Made by a program: the position numbers and the translations under genes | Part shown: piece after piece, positions 32,850 through 41,182 of the stretch | Position numbering within the stretch: the stretch's first letter is position 1 | Layout: each line of letters starts with the position of its first letter | The notes under the pieces: generated by a model | What the model was told of the DNA's origin: nothing | Seen by the model: only the letters and a program-made list of their open reading frames with translations | Databases searched by the model: none | Source: JAWPMV01 sp038527215 | GTDB taxonomy: Bacteria; Bacteroidota; Bacteroidia; J057 | Direction of reading: 5' to 3' | Assembly (NCBI GenBank): GCA_038527215.1 | Contig: JBCBGC010000045.1 | Span: forward strand, 1-52,862 | DNA: 52,862 nt

Positions 32850-34502
32850 ATGATTTCCCCTGATCAAGGAAAAACTTCCGATCGGGATTACTTTGCCCCC
32901 TATTTTGGTCAAAAGTCCCCTCCCACCTTGCCCCAAACCGTCTTCGCTGAAGAAGGCTTAGATTACCGCTCTTGGTTAGGAAAACAGTTTCTTCGGGTTG
33001 GAGAACACGAATGCCAGCTACAAGCTCCTATGCATTGGCAAATGCCAGGAAGAAGTTCCGCTGGATTTTATAACTTCCTATTTAATCAAAAATTTGTGGT
33101 CCTCGTCGGCTGGGGCCACCTGGAAGCCTCTTGGTTCCATAAAATTACGCAGGTATTTCAGAACATTTTACAGGCTTCAGGCCGTGAAAAACTGGATTTG
33201 ATCATCGATCTTAGGCAAGCTGACAGCCTACATGCTGGACTGCGGAAAAAGATTGTCAAACTAGAAGGCCAGTTTTCGAAACGGGCCCCGCGCCGAATCT
33301 ATCTGTTATCAGGGACCTTAAAGGAAATGTTCGGGGTATATCGCCAAAGCTTTCCTGAAAAAAGCCTGGATGCCCAACTGATGTCCAGTTTGCGGGAAGC
33401 CATGGACTTTCTGCTAGCAGGGAAGCCTGCGGTCATTCCAACCCAGAACATGTCCTCTCAACCTCAACCGCAGGATAGCCCGGTGCCGAGCCTGCAGGAA
33501 TTATGGGAAACCGTGCTGGAACAAGAAAGGAAGGTCGAAAACCTTAAGCGTTTGCAAACCCAGCGGATTCAACAGATTTCCAGTTTTCTGGGTAAACTCC
33601 TCTGGGAAGGGGATCAGATGCCCGAGCACCCCGAAATCTGGGAAAAGGATTCCTTTCATCAGGTGTTTTCTGTCATGCGACTCATGGCCGAGGAGCACAT
33701 TGCCCTCCAGCGACAAAAGGACATGGGCCTCAACTCGCAGCAAAAGAAATGGGAAAAAGAAAAGAAAGAATTGGAGGACAAAATTCTGGAATATGAGACC
33801 AGGCAGCAAGATCTGGACTTCCTCCTTTCCCTAACCAGTCACGACCTTAAATCCCCCATTAATAACCTGAAAGCCTTATTGGAAATCAAAGAGGAAGAAA
33901 ATCAGGAGAAGGACGAAATCCTTGATATGGCCCGGGATAGTGCGAGCCGGCTAAATGAATATGTCAATACCATGGGAGATTACTCTGCTGCTAAACGGAC
34001 AGACCTCTCCTTTGAGAAAGTTGATATCAGTGCCTTGCTCCGGGAAATCTTTGAAATCCTGCATCAGGACTTTCCAGATATGGACTGGTGGCCCGAGATT
34101 AAGTTTGAGGGTAAGCATCCTTTTGTAACGGACCGGGAAAGTCTGCGCATCATTTTGCATAGCCTGTGTGAACTGGGCTTTCACTATGTAAAAACCGGCC
34201 AGAAAATGAAAGTGGAACTCTATGTGCTGATTGAAGAATACAGGATTTACATAGAGGGCAGAAACAACAGCCAGGGATTCTCTGACTCAGAGCGTGAAAG
34301 GCTTTTCCGCCCCCGGTTTTTGCTGGGCGGTAATAACAACGGCCATGGTATGGGGCTCTACTTCGTTCAGGAAACCCTCCACCGCCTTGGCGGAAAACTC
34401 CACCTGGAAAGCAACCGGAATGAGGGCATGTTTTTCTCCGTCCTCCTCCCCAATCACTACTTCGACAAACCGGGACGAAATTCAGACGTCTCAGAGGAAT
34501 AA
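32850..34502 (+). CDS. Histidine kinase with degenerate ATP-binding boxes
   Basis: 550 residues, no clear transmembrane helix, so probably cytoplasmic. Residues 1-190 form an unrecognised input region with alternating strands (YNFLFNQKFVVLVGWG, KLDLIIDLRQADS). A Gln/Glu/Lys-rich coiled coil covers about 215-325. A HisKA-like helix carries His331 (SLTSHDLKSPINNL). The HATPase part keeps the G2 box (NGHGMGLYFVQETLHRLGG, near 498) but lacks the N-box Asn (LHSLCELGFHYVKTG instead of an NLxxNAxK pattern), and has EGRNNSQGFS where DxGxG is expected. It may be a poor ATPase, a phosphotransfer protein or a phosphatase. No response regulator gene is adjacent. Confidence 0.8.
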   Translation: MISPDQGKTSDRDYFAPYFGQKSPPTLPQTVFAEEGLDYRSWLGKQFLRVGEHECQLQAPMHWQMPGRSSAGFYNFLFNQKFVVLVGWGHLEASWFHKITQVFQNILQASGREKLDLIIDLRQADSLHAGLRKKIVKLEGQFSKRAPRRIYLLSGTLKEMFGVYRQSFPEKSLDAQLMSSLREAMDFLLAGKPAVIPTQNMSSQPQPQDSPVPSLQELWETVLEQERKVENLKRLQTQRIQQISSFLGKLLWEGDQMPEHPEIWEKDSFHQVFSVMRLMAEEHIALQRQKDMGLNSQQKKWEKEKKELEDKILEYETRQQDLDFLLSLTSHDLKSPINNLKALLEIKEEENQEKDEILDMARDSASRLNEYVNTMGDYSAAKRTDLSFEKVDISALLREIFEILHQDFPDMDWWPEIKFEGKHPFVTDRESLRIILHSLCELGFHYVKTGQKMKVELYVLIEEYRIYIEGRNNSQGFSDSERERLFRPRFLLGGNNNGHGMGLYFVQETLHRLGGKLHLESNRNEGMFFSVLLPNHYFDKPGRNSDVSEE

Positions 34503-34510
34503 AAAAGCAA

Positions 34511-34534
34511 AGCGGCCACCCTGGAGTGGCCGCT
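34511..34534. terminator. Bidirectional terminator between convergent genes
   Basis: AGCGGCCAC / GTGGCCGCT stem (9 bp) with a 6-nt loop. T-rich tracts lie on both sides (TTTTGG on plus; TTTGCTTTTTT on minus), so it can end both the kinase and the small convergent gene. Confidence 0.85.
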
Positions 34535-34557
34535 TTTGGTTTACAACAATATCTATC

Positions 34558-34872
34558 TTATCGTTTCTGACCATCGTGCTTTTGGCGGTAGATATTCCGG
34601 CTGGCCCGCGCCTGCTTATGGCGAATCACGGCCTTTTCCTTTGGGGTAACTACGCCATCGCGCTTGGCCACACGCTTGGTTCTTTGGATGTTGCGCTGTT
34701 GTTTCTGAAGGCGAATGGTTTCTTTTTTCGTGAGCTCTCCCTGGGCCACACCCTGATAAATTCGCTTCTGTTGTTTGATCTGACTCCGCTTTACCACCGG
34801 GGTTGACTGAGCCATCGCAGAGAACGAAAACAGGAAGCTAAGTGCGGCGGTGAGGATCCAAAATTTTTTCAT
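34558..34872 (-). CDS. Small basic periplasmic protein with EF-hand-like repeats
   Basis: 104 residues with a signal peptide (MKKFWILTAALSFLFSFSAMA, cut near 21). The mature part is a helical, Lys/Arg-rich repeat with the pattern GELTKKE...LQKQQRNIQR and RDGVVTPKEKAVIRHKQ, ending ASRNIYRQKHDGQ. The GELT and DGVVT loops before acidic residues resemble degenerate EF-hand loops; related short proteins exist in several phyla without a known function. It stands alone, convergent with the kinase. Confidence 0.75.
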   Translation of the reverse strand: MKKFWILTAALSFLFSFSAMAQSTPVVKRSQIKQQKRIYQGVAQGELTKKETIRLQKQQRNIQRTKRVAKRDGVVTPKEKAVIRHKQARASRNIYRQKHDGQKR

Positions 34873-34997
34873 CTTGATATAAAATTACTGTGTTGTTTGT
34901 CTCTTGGACTGGGAGAAGGGATGAGGGTTTAATACCTGCGTAAAATTTTTTTCTTCTCTAAGGCGAAAGCCCTAAATTCCCTTACTACTATTACCAC

Positions 34998-36110
34998 ATG
35001 AATCTTCTCCCAGAAAGACAAACCAGCCAAAGGGTTTTGATGGGGCCAGGCCCCTCTGATGTACACCCACGCGTGTTGCAAGCCATGGCTCGCCCAATGA
35101 TCGGGCATTTGGACCCCGAATTCCTGGCCATCATGGATGACATCAAAGCCATGGCCCAGCAAACTTTCAAAACCCAGAATGAGCTAACCTTTGTCGTTTC
35201 GGCTCCCGGGAGTGCTGGGATGGAAACCTGTCTGGTCAACCTCCTGGAACCGGGAGATGAAGCCCTGATTTGTATTCATGGGGTGTTCGGAGGCAGGATG
35301 GCAGAAATTGCCCGCCGCTGTGGCGCTACGGTTCATACCGTAGAAGCTCCCTGGGGCCAGGCCATTGATCCTGAGCAGGTAAAAGTGGCCCTGCAATCCA
35401 TAAAGCCTAAACTCGTAGCCATCGTCCATGCCGAAACCTCTACCGGGGTGCTGCAGCCCCTGGAAGAGATCAGTCAATCTGTCCATGAAGCCGGTGCTTT
35501 GCTGGTGGTGGATGCCGTTACCTCCTACTGTGGAACAGAACTGAAAGTAGACGAATGGGGCATCGACGCCATCTATACCGGTACCCAGAAATGCCTGAGC
35601 GCCCCTCCCGGATTATCCCCCATTTCATTTAGTGCCCGGGCGGTAGCCGCCTTGGAAAATCGTAAAAGCCCGGTTCAAAGCTGGTTCCTCGATTTGAGCA
35701 TGGTGAAAAACTATTGGTCTGGTGCCAAAAGGGCCTATCACCATACCGGCCCTGTGTCGGCTATGTATGCCTTGCGAGAAGCCTACCGCATTGTATTGGA
35801 GGAGGGCCTGACGGCCCGTTTTGCCCGTCATCACCAAACGCACTTATTGTTGAAAGCCGGCCTGGAAGACCTGGGTTTTTCCTATCTCGTGGCAGAAGGC
35901 TATCGCTTGCCCATGCTCAATGCCGTGCGCCTACCAGAGGGGGTGGATGAGGCGAGGGTCAGGAAAAGACTGCTGGAGGAATTCAACCTGGAAGTAGGAG
36001 GAGGACTGGGCGCTTTTGCTGGAAAAATCTGGCGGATTGGCCTCATGGGGGAAAGCTGTACACCTAAGCATGTTAACCTCTTGCTGACTGCTTTGAAGCA
36101 GCTTTTGTAA
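34998..36110 (+). CDS. Alanine-glyoxylate aminotransferase family, class V
   Basis: 370 residues of fold-type I PLP enzyme. The PLP lysine is Lys198 (AIYTGTQKCLSAPPG), the ring-binding Asp is Asp172 (LVVDAVTSYCGTE), and the phosphate cup has VVSAPGSAGMET. The RLPMLNAVRLPEGVDE segment and the C-terminal GGGLGAFAGKIWRIGLMG are typical of serine-pyruvate / alanine-glyoxylate aminotransferase. It should convert glyoxylate to glycine with alanine or serine as donor. The next gene, 21 bp downstream, encodes a probable glycolate oxidase that makes glyoxylate. Confidence 0.92.
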   Translation: MNLLPERQTSQRVLMGPGPSDVHPRVLQAMARPMIGHLDPEFLAIMDDIKAMAQQTFKTQNELTFVVSAPGSAGMETCLVNLLEPGDEALICIHGVFGGRMAEIARRCGATVHTVEAPWGQAIDPEQVKVALQSIKPKLVAIVHAETSTGVLQPLEEISQSVHEAGALLVVDAVTSYCGTELKVDEWGIDAIYTGTQKCLSAPPGLSPISFSARAVAALENRKSPVQSWFLDLSMVKNYWSGAKRAYHHTGPVSAMYALREAYRIVLEEGLTARFARHHQTHLLLKAGLEDLGFSYLVAEGYRLPMLNAVRLPEGVDEARVRKRLLEEFNLEVGGGLGAFAGKIWRIGLMGESCTPKHVNLLLTALKQLL

Positions 36111-36131
36111 GCAAAAAATCAGGATCATTTT

Positions 36132-39008
36132 ATGGCTACTACGCCTGCTTTCGTCCAGGACCTGAGCACCCATCTGCAAGGAGAGGTTCGGGCAGATAGG
36201 CTTACCCGAGGCCTATATGCCACTGATGCCAGTGTCTATCAGATCATGCCAGAGGTGGTGGTCTGCCCGGCAGATGAGGCAGATGTGTTGCGAGCCCTGG
36301 CCCTGGCACGAACCTACCAACAGCAGGTTCTGCCACGAGGCGGTGGGACCAGCCTGGCCGGCCAAACGGTGGCCCAGGCCATGGTTCTGGATTTCTCTCC
36401 GCACATGAACCAAATCCTGGAACTCAATGTGGAAGAAAAATGGGTTCGGGTCCAGCCGGGCATGGTGCGGGATGAACTCAACGCCTTCTTGGCTCCTTAT
36501 GGCCTACATTTCGCCCCTGATCCGGCCACTTCCAGCCGGGCCAATATAGGAGGCATGATCGGCAACAATTCTTCGGGCACCAAGAGCATCCTCTATGGCA
36601 AAACCGTAGACCATGTCCTCGGCCTCAAGGTGGCCCTGGATGATGGAACCCTCCTGGAAACCCAGGCCCTGAGCCCTGCCGAATGGCAAGAAAAATGCCA
36701 GCAAAGGGACCGGGAAGGGGAAATTTACCGGACCCTGACCGGCATCCTGGAAACCCAAAGAGAGGAAATCCAGCAGCGCTTTCCCAAGGTCATGCGGCGG
36801 GTAGGCGGCTACAACCTGGATGAATTCAGGGCAGGGGAGAGCTGGAATCTCAGCAAACTCCTCGTCGGCAGTGAAGGTACCCTGGCGGTTACCCTGGAGG
36901 CGAAACTTAAGCTGGAACCTTTACCTGCCTATAAGTCGGTCTGCGTAGTGCACTATGCGGAGTTGATGGAGGCCATCCGCTCGGTGAGTGAGATGTTGCC
37001 TTTTCAGCCAGCGGCCATTGAGATTTTGGATCACACAGTAGTAAATCTCAGTCGACAAAACCTCACTACCCAGCGTCATTGTGCGTTTTTGGAGGGAGAG
37101 CCCGCGGCCATTCTGATCGTGGAATTTTATGACCAGGATCAGGAGGCCGTGATGGACCGCCCCAGGGCCATGATTGAGCATTTGCGAGGCAAACATATAG
37201 GCTACGCTTATCCGCTCTTTCCGGAAGGCCCCGCCTATGAGGATGTTTGGACCATTCGGAAAAAAGGCCTGGGCCTGATGTTAGGGCTGAAAGGGGAGGC
37301 CAAGCCTTTGCCCTTTATTGAAGATGCAGGCATTCCCATGGAAAGTCTACCGGCTTACATAGGAGAAGTGCTGGCCGTCTGTGCCGCGCATGAGACCCCG
37401 GCGGCCATGTATGCCCATGCCAGCGTAGGGGTGATCCATGTGCGCCCTATCCTGGACCTACGCCAGGAAATACATATTCAGCGTTTCAAGGCGATTGCTG
37501 AGGCCACTTTTGAGCTGGTCAAAAAGTACGGGGGCTCCTGGAGCGGAGAGCATGGTGATGGCCTGGTGCGCAGCCCATTCAATGAAGCCTTTTTCGGTGC
37601 AGCCCTCTACCAGGCTTTCCGGCAAATCAAATCCTGCTTTGACCCAGGGCATCGCCTGAACCCGGGAAAGATCGTAGATGCACCGCCTATGGTAGAAAAC
37701 CTCCGCTATGGGAGCGATTATCAGGATCAGTTGCCAGACACGCACTTTTCCTTTTCGGGAGAAGGAGGATTTGACGCCGCGGTCCATATGTGCAGTGGAG
37801 TAGGGGAGTGTCGCAAAATACTGACCGGAACCATGTGCCCCAGTTTCATGGTCACCCGGGATGAGGAGCAGAGTACCAGAGGCCGGGCCAATGCCCTTCG
37901 GTTGGCCATGTCTGGCCAGTTGGGAGAAATGGGCCTGGACAGCCCTCGACTTCAGGAAAGCCTGAACCTCTGTCTTTCCTGCAAAGCTTGTAAATCCGAA
38001 TGCCCCAGTAATGTGGACATGGCCCGCCTTAAAAGCGAAACCCGCCAATGGTATTATCAAACCCATGGTATTTCCGCCAGGGACCGTATGGTTGCGGCTT
38101 CGCATCACATGGCCCGGCGGCTGTCTGGCCCTTTTGCTCCGCTGGTCAATGCATTCCTTGGATGGTCTCCGGTGCGCTGGGGCTTGGAAAAAACCTTAAG
38201 GTTGGATCGACAGAGACGGTTACCGGCATATGCTGCTACCTCTTTTGCTTCCTGGTTCCGACAGCATCAACCCGCCCCGGAAGGCCTTCCCGTGGTTCTG
38301 TTTGTCGATACCTACCTCAACTATCACGAACCGGAACTCGGCAAAAGTGCCGTGCGCTTACTGGGAAAGCTGGGCTACCAGGTTCATCTCGCGGAAGTGG
38401 GCTGCTGTCAGCGTCCCCGGATTTCCAATGGGTTTCTTAAGTTGGCCAAAAAGGAGGGCACCCAAACCCTGGCGCGCCTCATCCCCTATCTGGAGAAAAA
38501 CTGGCCCATAGTGGCCATAGAACCTAGTTGCACTTCTGCTTTGGTGGATGATTTGCCTGATTTATTGACGGGACAAAAAGGGGCAGAGCTGCTGCCTCAG
38601 AGAGTAAAAATGATTGACGTCTTTTTGTGGGAAAGCTATCAGCAAGGACACTGGCAGGCCCCGGCTGGTGCTTCCTCCTCCGCCTGGATGCTCCATGGGC
38701 ACTGTCATCAGAAAGCCCTTTTTGGCACGGATGCGATGAAAAAATTGCTGGAGGTAGTGGCTGGAAGTCCCGTAACGGAGGTAGACAGTGGTTGCTGTGG
38801 CATGGCCGGCGCTTTTGGCTACGAGGCAGAACACGCTGCCTTATCGAAAAAGATGGCCGAACGGCGGCTTTTTCCTGCCATAAGGGAAAAGGAGCAAGGA
38901 ACAGGCGTAATCGCCTGTGGGGTGAGCTGTCGCCACCAAATTGAGGATGGAACCGGCGAAAAAGCCCTGCATTGGGTGCAAGTGATGGAGCAGTTGGTCA
39001 GCCCCTGA
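36132..39008 (+). CDS. FAD-linked oxidase / Fe-S fusion, GlcD-GlcF type
   Basis: 958 residues. The N-terminal FAD domain has LPRGGGTSLAGQTV and GGMIGNNSSGTKSILYGKTVDHVLGL, then the C-terminal FAD-oxidase domain. A first, partly degenerate Fe-S region starts with Cys554 (MCSGVGECRKIL, followed by STRGRANALRL); the second is C614-x2-C-x2-C-x3-C (CLSCKACKSECP). Two CCG cysteine motifs (GCCQRP and DSGCCGMAG) finish it. This fuses the GlcD and GlcF functions seen as separate subunits in E. coli; D-lactate or 2-hydroxyglutarate are alternative substrates. The 21-bp gap to the aminotransferase supports glycolate. Its stop lies 2 bp from the oxyR stop. Confidence 0.9.
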   Translation: MATTPAFVQDLSTHLQGEVRADRLTRGLYATDASVYQIMPEVVVCPADEADVLRALALARTYQQQVLPRGGGTSLAGQTVAQAMVLDFSPHMNQILELNVEEKWVRVQPGMVRDELNAFLAPYGLHFAPDPATSSRANIGGMIGNNSSGTKSILYGKTVDHVLGLKVALDDGTLLETQALSPAEWQEKCQQRDREGEIYRTLTGILETQREEIQQRFPKVMRRVGGYNLDEFRAGESWNLSKLLVGSEGTLAVTLEAKLKLEPLPAYKSVCVVHYAELMEAIRSVSEMLPFQPAAIEILDHTVVNLSRQNLTTQRHCAFLEGEPAAILIVEFYDQDQEAVMDRPRAMIEHLRGKHIGYAYPLFPEGPAYEDVWTIRKKGLGLMLGLKGEAKPLPFIEDAGIPMESLPAYIGEVLAVCAAHETPAAMYAHASVGVIHVRPILDLRQEIHIQRFKAIAEATFELVKKYGGSWSGEHGDGLVRSPFNEAFFGAALYQAFRQIKSCFDPGHRLNPGKIVDAPPMVENLRYGSDYQDQLPDTHFSFSGEGGFDAAVHMCSGVGECRKILTGTMCPSFMVTRDEEQSTRGRANALRLAMSGQLGEMGLDSPRLQESLNLCLSCKACKSECPSNVDMARLKSETRQWYYQTHGISARDRMVAASHHMARRLSGPFAPLVNAFLGWSPVRWGLEKTLRLDRQRRLPAYAATSFASWFRQHQPAPEGLPVVLFVDTYLNYHEPELGKSAVRLLGKLGYQVHLAEVGCCQRPRISNGFLKLAKKEGTQTLARLIPYLEKNWPIVAIEPSCTSALVDDLPDLLTGQKGAELLPQRVKMIDVFLWESYQQGHWQAPAGASSSAWMLHGHCHQKALFGTDAMKKLLEVVAGSPVTEVDSGCCGMAGAFGYEAEHAALSKKMAERRLFPAIREKEQGTGVIACGVSCRHQIEDGTGEKALHWVQVMEQLVSP

Positions 39009-39010
39009 AC

Positions 39011-39952
39011 CTATTCCAACTCCCAATCGATCAGCTTACCTCGTTGAGGATTATGCAAAATATCCGGAACGCCTGCTTTGATTTCTGATTCCAGTAATTG
39101 GATCAAATGAGCCTTGAAAAAATTACGGTGTCGGACCAGGCTAACCTCTCGCACGGGCTGGGGGTTTTTGAAGTGCTTGATGTTTTTGTACTGCTCCTGC
39201 CCCATATCCAAGGTCGCCAACTCCGGCAGCAAGGTATAGCCGTACTGCTGGTCCACGATTCTCCTCAGTGTTTCCAGGCTGCCACTTTCAAACCGCAGGC
39301 GTTCGTTTCCTGAATGGGCCTGCTCTCCACAAATATTAATGACCTGGTTGCGGAAGCAATGTCCTTCTTTGAGCAGCCACATCTCCTCCAGGTTGAGTTC
39401 CCGGAAGTCGAGTTTTACCCGGCTGTTGAGCGGATGATTGGAGGAAACGTACACCACGAAGAGTTCATAGAAAAGCGGGGTTTCGATCAGGGCCTTTCGC
39501 TTAAGGGGCGTAACGAGGAGGCCCACATCCAACTGATCCTGGTGGAGCCGCTCGATGATTTCTTCCGAAACCAATTCCTCCACTACGATATTAACCTGAG
39601 GGTATTTTTCCAGAAAACTCAACATAAAAAGCGGGAGCAGGTAAGGGCTCAGGGTAGGAATAATGCCGAGCTTCAGTTCTCCGCGAACTTCCCCTTTTCG
39701 TTCGGAAATGAGCTGTTGGATATGACTGGCTTCACTGAGGGTTTTGCGTGCCTGAACCACAATTTCCTTGCCCATGTCGGTCGTCAGGACCGGCTTTTTT
39801 GTCCGATCAAAAACCAGGATTTCCAATTCCTCCTCCAGCTTTTTAATCTGCATACTGAGTGTGGGCTGGGTTACACCACAGGAACTGGCGGCTTCAGCAA
39901 AGCTCCGGTGTGTATCAACCGCTACTATATATTCGAGTTGGGTGAGCGTCAT
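39011..39952 (-). CDS. oxyR: LysR-family peroxide sensor OxyR
   Basis: 313 residues. The winged helix-turn-helix is at residues 1-60 (LTQLEYIVAVDTHRSFAEAASSCGVTQPTLSMQIKKLE). The redox pair is Cys199 and Cys208 in KEGHCFRNQVINICGE, at the same residue numbers as in E. coli OxyR, with the conserved GHCFR context. Peroxide should form a disulphide between them and switch the protein to activation of catalase/peroxidase genes. It is single and convergent with the GlcD-GlcF gene; no target gene is adjacent. Confidence 0.95.
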   Translation of the reverse strand: MTLTQLEYIVAVDTHRSFAEAASSCGVTQPTLSMQIKKLEEELEILVFDRTKKPVLTTDMGKEIVVQARKTLSEASHIQQLISERKGEVRGELKLGIIPTLSPYLLPLFMLSFLEKYPQVNIVVEELVSEEIIERLHQDQLDVGLLVTPLKRKALIETPLFYELFVVYVSSNHPLNSRVKLDFRELNLEEMWLLKEGHCFRNQVINICGEQAHSGNERLRFESGSLETLRRIVDQQYGYTLLPELATLDMGQEQYKNIKHFKNPQPVREVSLVRHRNFFKAHLIQLLESEIKAGVPDILHNPQRGKLIDWELE

Positions 39953-40040
39953 TTGTTGGGATCATGAATGCTAAACAAATATAAGCGCTATCAATGGAAA
40001 TTTGTTTCTCTTCATTTTTCCTTATGTAAAAGGGAGGGAT

Positions 40041-40070
40041 AAAAAAAAGCCCCGACATACATCCGGGGCT
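40041..40070 (-). terminator. Rho-independent terminator of the 142-residue unknown gene
   Basis: Stem AGCCCCG / CGGGGCT (40048-40054 and 40064-40070) with a 9-nt loop. On the minus strand it is followed by eight T. Confidence 0.88.
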
Positions 40071-40092
40071 AAGTGGAGAGAGGATATCTTGT

Positions 40093-40521
40093 TTATACGC
40101 TTGTCGGCGGTTTTACTTCATAGATTTCGGTATCGGAAACCTCCAGGAGGATCATTTCGCACTTACCGTTGGCCAGTTTGAGTAATTCCGGGTACGAATC
40201 CAGACTGAGTTCATCACAAATGGAGACAATCCATTCGAGGATGCGCTCAGGCCGGTTGTCGAACAGGAAGTGAAATTGTACTCTTTCCTCTAATTGGGTA
40301 TCGGTAATGCGCAAACTTATCATGTTTACGGGAGCATGGAATCGGGCCTGGAGACTGACATTTTGGTTATAAATCTCTCGGAAGCCCTCTGGATTTACTA
40401 CTTCCCCCTGGTCCAACCGCTTTTCGGTGTCTTCCACATCTATCCAGTTGTGCTGCTCCAGGAGCAGGTTGAAGACATTGAGGTCTCGCAATTGGGAAGT
40501 AGTTAACTCTGCTTTTCGCAT
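40093..40521 (-). CDS. Conserved hypothetical protein, 142 residues
   Basis: 142 residues from the ATG at 40519-40521 (MRKAELTTSQLRDLNVFN). No signal peptide or helix; a mixed fold with strands near MISLRITDTQLEERVQFHFLF and a helix-rich end (ERILEWIVSICDELSLDSYPELLK). I do not recognise a family. It is a stand-alone cytoplasmic protein, 140 bp past oxyR's start on the same strand, followed by its own terminator. Confidence 0.65.
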   Translation of the reverse strand: MRKAELTTSQLRDLNVFNLLLEQHNWIDVEDTEKRLDQGEVVNPEGFREIYNQNVSLQARFHAPVNMISLRITDTQLEERVQFHFLFDNRPERILEWIVSICDELSLDSYPELLKLANGKCEMILLEVSDTEIYEVKPPTSV

Positions 40522-41182
40522 AGAACGTTTTTCTCGGTTATGACCCAAATATAGGGACAAGCTGCCCCCAGGGGAAAACCTTTTGAAGAGTCAACGTTAC
40601 ATACTTTTGGGGCTAAAGTTGGGTGGGAAGGAAGGCAATCTTACCTGAAGGAAGGCGGGGATTTTGGAGGATAGAATCTGCGGCTAATCCTAGGCAATTA
40701 GGGTTTCCTGGGCTTCGAAAAGCAGGCCGGCTTCCTGCGGCTCAAAAGCCTCTGTTTGCCTCTTTTTCGGGCTCAAAAAAATGGATGGGAATAAAGCTTT
40801 GGAAATCCTTGATTTCTAGGGGTTTGGCCAAGAGACTTGTGCAGGATAGCATAGTAGAGCCCACTTAGGTGCGAAATTGCCCTCAAAACCTTGAGGGCCC
40901 TGACCCGGATCGAAGGGCGATTTATCCACAGTCTAGCGTAATAAGGTTCCTGCTTTTGCCTGAAAAGTACGGAAAATTTACCCTGAAGGACATTTTCTCA
41001 CCTTTTTGCAGGCGGCAAGGCAGGATCATTACCTACACAGATTTTATCTGGAAAATATCCCTTAAAACCCCCAAAGTAAGTGCCTTAGCCGTTTTAATTG
41101 CCGTCATTATTTAGTAATTTCGCCTACTGCCAAATGAGGTGCTTTTTCCCTAAAAAAGGCATGATGAAAGTGAACACTGCAT
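40522..41182. other. Gene-free interval upstream of gyrA
   Basis: 661 bp. It contains a perfect DnaA-box sequence TTATCCACA (40922-40930), an 8-bp perfect hairpin GCCCTCAA-AACC-TTGAGGGC (40879-40898) without a U-run, and a gyrA promoter candidate at 41092-41122. The open frames across it have no recognisable product and no start signal. Confidence 0.5.
41092..41122 (+). promoter_or_regulatory. Candidate gyrA promoter
   Basis: TTTT at 41092-41095, 19 bp, then TAATTTCG at 41115-41122 (7 of 8 bases match TAnnTTTG). It lies 60 bp upstream of the gyrA ATG. The same TAATTTCG box appears before the glycosyltransferase gene at 46897. Confidence 0.45.

Noticed and set aside
39314..39967. A 217-codon plus-strand frame antisense to oxyR
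   Set aside because: Entirely inside a strongly supported LysR gene with Cys199/Cys208; no family match.
40922..40930. Replication origin at the DnaA-box sequence
   Set aside because: Only one box was found, with no clustered boxes, AT-rich unwinding run, or dnaA/dnaN nearby.
40623..41114. Two adjacent plus-strand frames of 81 codons upstream of gyrA
   Set aside because: No ribosome-binding site or family resemblance, and they cross the candidate gyrA promoter region.
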